Assembly (NCBI GenBank): GCA_002937555.1
Contig: PTKB01000096.1
Location: 1-9,198 of the forward strand
From: Alphaproteobacteria bacterium MarineAlpha10_Bin2
GTDB lineage: Bacteria; Pseudomonadota; Alphaproteobacteria; UBA828
Reading direction: 5' to 3'
DNA length: 9,198 nucleotides
Below, piece by piece: positions 5,510-9,198 of the stretch (position 1 is its first letter; each line of letters starts with the position of its first letter). Both the position numbers and the translations under genes were made by a program. The notes below the pieces were generated by a model. The model was not told the origin of the DNA and made no database searches. It worked only from the letters and a program-made list of their open reading frames with translations.

Positions 5510-8368
5510 CTATTCCGCCGCCGCCTGGTGCGCTTCGACCGCGTCCGCACACCGGGCGCATATATCCGTATGCTCCCCCACGCTGCCGACTTCCGGAAGG
5601 ACCTGCCAGCACCGCGCGCATTTTTCGCCGGCCGCAGGGCGGATCACGACGCTCACGCCTGCAACTTCTTCAAGTTCGAAAGCTCCGCCAGGCGCATCGC
5701 CTTCTTCGAAGCGCGCCTCAGACGTGATGAACAGTTCCGGCATGTTCAGTTCGTCGCAACAGCGGCGATAATCTTCCGTAGCGTATACGATCGCCTCGGC
5801 TTGTAGGCTGGAGCCGATCGATTTATCGGCACGTTTGATTTCCAGAGCGCCCGTCACGACACGGCGCAGCTTACGGAGTTTGGCCCATTTTTCAGCCAAA
5901 GCGTCGTCGCGCCAGCCATCCGGAAGCGTCGGAAAATCCTGCAAATGCACACTGCCTGAATCGCCGGGATGGCGCATCAGCCATGCCTCATCGGCGGTAA
6001 AACAGAGAAACGGCGCGAGCCACGCCGTCAGGCACTCGAACACAAGATCAAGCACCGTGCGCGCCGCGCGTCGGCGTGTCGCATTTTTGGGATCGCAATA
6101 AAGCGAGTCCTTGCGCACGTCGAAATAAAACGCGGAAAGCTCGACCGCGCAGAAATTATGTAACGCAGTGAAAATGCCGTGAAAATCGAAATTCTCGCAG
6201 CAGAGCCGAATATCCCGGTCCAGTTCCCATAGGCGGTGCAGCACCCAACGTTCCAACTCGGGCATGCCACCCGAATCCAATTTTTCCGCTTCTTCAAAAT
6301 CCGCGAGATTTCCGAGAAGATAGCGCAGCGTGTTGCGCAAACGGCGGTAGGCATCGGATTGACGGCGCAGAATGTCCTCCGACATGCGCAAGTCCTCCGA
6401 ATAGTCGGAAGCCATCACCCACAGGCGCAGAATATCGGCGCCATAGCGGTCGATGATTTTTTGCGGCGCCACCACATTGCCGCTCGATTTCGACATTTTC
6501 CGGCCATCGCCATCGACCACGAACCCATGCGTCAGCACGGCTTCATAGGGTGCGCGCCCACGCGTGCCACAGGATTCCAGCAACGAGGAGTGAAACCAGC
6601 CCCGGTGCTGGTCGGAGCCTTCCAGATAGAGCGAAGCGGGCCATACTTGATCGTCGCGCGCCTCCAAAACGAAGCTGTGGGTGGATCCGGAATCGAACCA
6701 CACATCCAGGATATCCGTCACTTTTTCATAGTCGTCGGCATCATATTCCGGCGCCAGGAATCGCGAATTGTCGCTCACGAACCAGGCATCGGCGCCTTCG
6801 CTCTCAATAGCCTCCGCGATGCGCTCCAGCACCTTGGCGTCGCGCAGTGGCTCACCGGTTTTCTTGTCGACAAACACCGTGATCGGCACGCCCCAGATGC
6901 GCTGGCGTGACACCACCCAATCGGGCCGGGTTTCGATCATAGAGGCGATGCGGCGTTGACCGGCGGCCGGCACCCAGCGAACTTCTTCGATGGCGGCCAA
7001 TGCTTTTTCACGCAAGCCGCGTGTGCTCATGCTGATGAACCATTGAGGCGTGTTGCGAAAAATCAATGGCGCCTTCGAACGCCAGGAATGCGGATAGGAA
7101 TGGACCAATTCACCACGCGCCAGCAAGCCACCGGCCGCCTGCAGCGCGCCGGCCACTGGGTCATCCGCCTTATAGACGTGCTGCCCAGCAAAAAGTGGCA
7201 CATGGCCAAAAAATGTACCGTCGCCATCCACCGTCTGCGGCACCTCTATCGCCGATCGGGGATCGCCTTCCTGTCCGAGGCGCGAATTGTACGCCACGAC
7301 TGCGTCAAAATCTTCGGCGCCATGGCCGGGCGCGGTGTGTACGAAACCGGAGCCCTGTTCGGTGGTCACATGGCTTGAGGCAACGAGCGGCACGGCGAAA
7401 TCGTAACCGTCTTGCTTTAGGGGATGGGCGCAAACCGTAGCGGCCAGGTCTTTAATATCGACACCCTGCAAAACACTCCGCCAAGCTGAGATGCCGCACT
7501 CTTTGGCAATTGCTTCCATCAACTCGACGGCGACGACCAGCCGCTCATCCGGTCGCGCCAGGCTGTCCTCCGCCACTTCCTGAACTTCCACAACATGGTA
7601 GTCGATGCCTTCGCTGTAGCAGATGCAGCGGTTGCCGGGGATGGTCCAAGGCGTCGTCGTCCAGATCAGGACTGACGCGCCCGAGAGCGCGTCCAGGCTG
7701 CTTTCGACGATCGGAAAGCGCACCCAAATGGTCGTCGAGGTATGATCGTGATATTCGATTTCGGCCTCGGCCAACGCGGTTTTTTCGACCGGCGACCACA
7801 TTACCGGCTTCGAGCCCCGGTACAGGCTGCCATCGAGCAGAAACTTGCCCATCTCGCGCACAATTTGCGCTTCGGCCTGGTAGCTCATGGTGGTGTAGGG
7901 ATCTTCCCAATCGCCGGTCACGCCGAGGCGCTTGAATTCTTCGCGCTGCACGTCGATCCAATGTTCGGCGTGCGCCCGGCATTCCTGGCGGAACTGCGCC
8001 AAGGGAACCGCATCCTTGTCGCGCCCCTCTTTGCGGTAGCGTTGCTCGATCTGCCACTCGATGGGCAAACCGTGGCAGTCCCATCCCGGTACATAGATCG
8101 AATCCTTGCCGAGCATTTGCTGACTGCGCACGACGACATCCTTGAGCACCTTGTTCAACGCCGTCCCAAGATGGATATGACCGTTGGCGTAGGGAGGGCC
8201 GTCATGCAGTACAAATTTTTCGCGGCCCTCAGCGGCGGACCGCAGCCGGCCATAAATACCGAGCTGTTCCCAACGCTTCAGCATGGCGGGCTCACGCTCC
8301 GGCAATTTCGCTTTCATGGCGAATTCGGTGCGCGGTAGGAAAACGGTCTTGCGGTAATCGACGCTCAT
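5510..8368 (-). CDS. ileS: Isoleucine--tRNA ligase (IleRS)
   Basis: This cytoplasmic class I aminoacyl-tRNA synthetase charges tRNA-Ile. The 952-residue product covers the whole family length. It starts MSVDYRKTVFLPRTEF, the usual N-terminus. Next comes the ATP-binding block DGPPYANGHIHLGT (56-69), where the HIGH signature reads H66-L-G-T69. The CP1 editing domain follows, with WTTTPWTIPGN (236-246) and HTAPGHGAEDF (344-354); His344 and Asp353 match the editing residues of the E. coli enzyme as I align them, so Val-tRNA editing should work. DVWFDSGSTHS, GSDQHRGWFHSS and KMSKSSGN (KMSKS at 624-628) complete the catalytic core. The C-terminal zinc finger is Cys917/Cys920 and Cys937/Cys940. The ATG at 8368 is eight bases after the ribF stop, with only a weak AGG as Shine-Dalgarno. 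The frame is open 32 codons further upstream inside ribF, but that stretch resembles no IleRS. Confidence 0.98.
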   Translation of the reverse strand: MSVDYRKTVFLPRTEFAMKAKLPEREPAMLKRWEQLGIYGRLRSAAEGREKFVLHDGPPYANGHIHLGTALNKVLKDVVVRSQQMLGKDSIYVPGWDCHGLPIEWQIEQRYRKEGRDKDAVPLAQFRQECRAHAEHWIDVQREEFKRLGVTGDWEDPYTTMSYQAEAQIVREMGKFLLDGSLYRGSKPVMWSPVEKTALAEAEIEYHDHTSTTIWVRFPIVESSLDALSGASVLIWTTTPWTIPGNRCICYSEGIDYHVVEVQEVAEDSLARPDERLVVAVELMEAIAKECGISAWRSVLQGVDIKDLAATVCAHPLKQDGYDFAVPLVASSHVTTEQGSGFVHTAPGHGAEDFDAVVAYNSRLGQEGDPRSAIEVPQTVDGDGTFFGHVPLFAGQHVYKADDPVAGALQAAGGLLARGELVHSYPHSWRSKAPLIFRNTPQWFISMSTRGLREKALAAIEEVRWVPAAGQRRIASMIETRPDWVVSRQRIWGVPITVFVDKKTGEPLRDAKVLERIAEAIESEGADAWFVSDNSRFLAPEYDADDYEKVTDILDVWFDSGSTHSFVLEARDDQVWPASLYLEGSDQHRGWFHSSLLESCGTRGRAPYEAVLTHGFVVDGDGRKMSKSSGNVVAPQKIIDRYGADILRLWVMASDYSEDLRMSEDILRRQSDAYRRLRNTLRYLLGNLADFEEAEKLDSGGMPELERWVLHRLWELDRDIRLCCENFDFHGIFTALHNFCAVELSAFYFDVRKDSLYCDPKNATRRRAARTVLDLVFECLTAWLAPFLCFTADEAWLMRHPGDSGSVHLQDFPTLPDGWRDDALAEKWAKLRKLRRVVTGALEIKRADKSIGSSLQAEAIVYATEDYRRCCDELNMPELFITSEARFEEGDAPGGAFELEEVAGVSVVIRPAAGEKCARCWQVLPEVGSVGEHTDICARCADAVEAHQAAAE

Positions 8369-8376
8369 GAGGTGGC

Positions 8377-9198
8377 CTATTGGACAGCAGATTCGGTTGA
8401 TTGGTTGATTGCGGGAGAAACGCCCCCGGGGCCTTTGTCCGCCGCCAACAACTCCCGGGCGCAAGCGGTGTCGAGCGCGATTTGCGCTTTCAAGGCATCG
8501 AGGCCGTCAAAGCGGCGCTCCGGACGTACACGTGCGACGAATTTTGCCCGCAAACGCCGACCATAGAGATCACCGTCGAAATCCAGAACATGCACTTCCA
8601 ACAGCAACTCATTCTCATCGAACGTCGGGCGGCGGCCGAGATTGGCGACGGCGGGATGCCATTCCAAACCGTCACCGGCGCCGCGATCGAAGCCGGCCCA
8701 CAACGCATAGACGCCATGCGCCGGATGTAGCGTGCCGGCAACCGCCAGATTCGCGGTGGCAAAGCCGAGCTTACGGCCGCGATGCTCGCCATGTTGGACA
8801 CGGCCTTCGATCTCCCACGGGCGGCCGAGAATCTGCGCAACGCCGGCGACATCGCCGGCGCTCAGCCGCGCGCGCGCTTCGCTGGCGGAATACTTCCCCT
8901 CGTCCGTGCCGGCGACGCTCACTTGGCTGACCCGATAGCCGCCGGCTTCGGCGTTTTCCTGCAACAGGTCAAAATTTCCGCCGCGCTTGTGGCCAAACGC
9001 GAAATCATAGCCCACCACCACATGGCCGACCCCGAGCCCGCCCACGAGCAACCGGTGAATAAAATCATCGGCCGTCAGCGAAGCCAAATTTCGGTCGAAA
9101 CGGAGAAGGTAAAGAATGTCGACACCGAGACCGGCGATCTCACGCAATTTATTACGAAACGGCGTGAGCCGGAACGGGCCGTCCGCCTGCCCCAGGAC
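8377..9198 (-). CDS. ribF: Bifunctional riboflavin kinase / FAD synthetase RibF (5' end outside window)
   Basis: RibF phosphorylates riboflavin to FMN and adenylylates FMN to FAD. The last 273 codons are present and the frame is open to the window edge. A TTG at 9147 is an internal Leu codon: the preceding residues (GPFRLTPFRNK) fit RibF. Numbering from the edge, the FAD synthetase part has VVVGYDFAFGHKRGGNF (60-76) and the block YSASEARARL (103-112), which sits where ISSTRIR is usual. The flavokinase domain follows: ILGRPWEIEGRVQHGEHRGRKLG, then GFATANL (145-151) where GFPTANL is usual, ANLGRRPTF (185-193), and the Glu-containing strand LEVHVLDFDGDLYG (200-213), whose Glu201 fits the kinase base. 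The C-terminus (ERRFDGLDALKAQIALD) is typical, followed by a short Ser/Pro tail. The nucleotide-binding HxGH motif lies outside the window. It is probably the first visible gene of the operon and ends eight bases before ileS. Confidence 0.95.
   Translation of the reverse strand, partial: VLGQADGPFRLTPFRNKLREIAGLGVDILYLLRFDRNLASLTADDFIHRLLVGGLGVGHVVVGYDFAFGHKRGGNFDLLQENAEAGGYRVSQVSVAGTDEGKYSASEARARLSAGDVAGVAQILGRPWEIEGRVQHGEHRGRKLGFATANLAVAGTLHPAHGVYALWAGFDRGAGDGLEWHPAVANLGRRPTFDENELLLEVHVLDFDGDLYGRRLRAKFVARVRPERRFDGLDALKAQIALDTACARELLAADKGPGGVSPAINQSTESAVQ

Larger units (their letters stand above)
1..9198 (-). other. Putative single operon ribF-ileS-lspA-DUF3035-M16-M16-pgi-mutL
   Basis: All eight genes lie on the minus strand with junctions of +8, +39, +5, +19, +3, -4 and -4 bases. 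No hairpin followed by a T run was seen at any junction. This spacing favours one transcript that enters from beyond 9198 and leaves beyond position 1. Weak internal promoters inside coding sequence cannot be excluded by eye. Confidence 0.7.

Noticed and set aside
6236..6910. Plus-strand open frame of 224 codons antisense to ileS
   Set aside because: It mirrors the conserved IleRS catalytic core; the composition is that of a shadow frame.
7742..8338. Plus-strand open frame of 198 codons antisense to the 5' part of ileS
   Set aside because: No recognisable domain, and it is opposite the conserved IleRS N-terminal domain.
8369..8464. 32-codon upstream extension of the ileS frame
   Set aside because: It overlaps the end of ribF and encodes a Gly/Arg-rich stretch unlike IleRS; the family N-terminus starts at the ATG at 8368.
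9145..9147. TTG as a possible ribF start codon
   Set aside because: The frame stays open to the window edge and the preceding residues fit RibF, so this is an internal Leu codon of a truncated gene.
1..9198. Defence island, prophage, insertion sequence, CRISPR array or RNA gene
   Set aside because: Eight recognisable housekeeping or envelope genes fill nearly every base; no repeats, integrase, transposase or structured intergenic RNA was seen.

Overview
The window is a compact, one-directional block of housekeeping and cell-envelope genes, all on the minus strand. In the direction of transcription (high to low coordinates) the order is ribF (5' end outside the window), ileS, lspA, a small lipoprotein of the DUF3035 type, two adjacent M16 peptidase-family genes, a short-form pgi, and mutL (3' end outside the window). 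The GC-rich composition, the alphaproteobacterial look of the IleRS and DUF3035 proteins, and the order lspA / DUF3035 lipoprotein / M16 / M16 / mutL suggest an alphaproteobacterium, probably near Rhodospirillales. That placement is inference; no rRNA is present to settle it.

Layout: ribF occupies 8377-9198, ileS 5510-8368, lspA 5000-5470, the DUF3035 lipoprotein 4398-4994, the catalytic M16 peptidase 3005-4378, the non-catalytic M16 partner 1646-3001, pgi 369-1649 and mutL 1-372. The longest gap between genes is 39 bases (ileS to lspA). The others are 8, 5, 19 and 3 bases, and two junctions overlap by 4 bases (TTGA and ATGA). No stretch over 300 bases lacks a gene. I see no terminator, RNA gene, mobile element or CRISPR array. 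This is most simply one operon whose promoter lies upstream of ribF, outside the window.

How the genes fit together: ribF-ileS-lspA is an old proteobacterial linkage (flavin cofactors, isoleucyl-tRNA, lipoprotein signal peptidase). Next comes an envelope group: LspA would process the lipobox of its neighbour, and the two exported M16 proteins look like the two halves of one heterodimeric zinc peptidase, one with the metal site and one without. Pgi (glycolysis/gluconeogenesis) and MutL (mismatch repair) follow, coupled by overlapping stop and start codons.

I did not find an obviously new system. The points most worth a second look are the complementary M16 pair beside a lipoprotein of unknown function, and several departures from textbook motifs: HLGT for HIGH in IleRS, GEAW for GEAL in MutL, and altered nucleotidyltransferase and kinase motifs in RibF.
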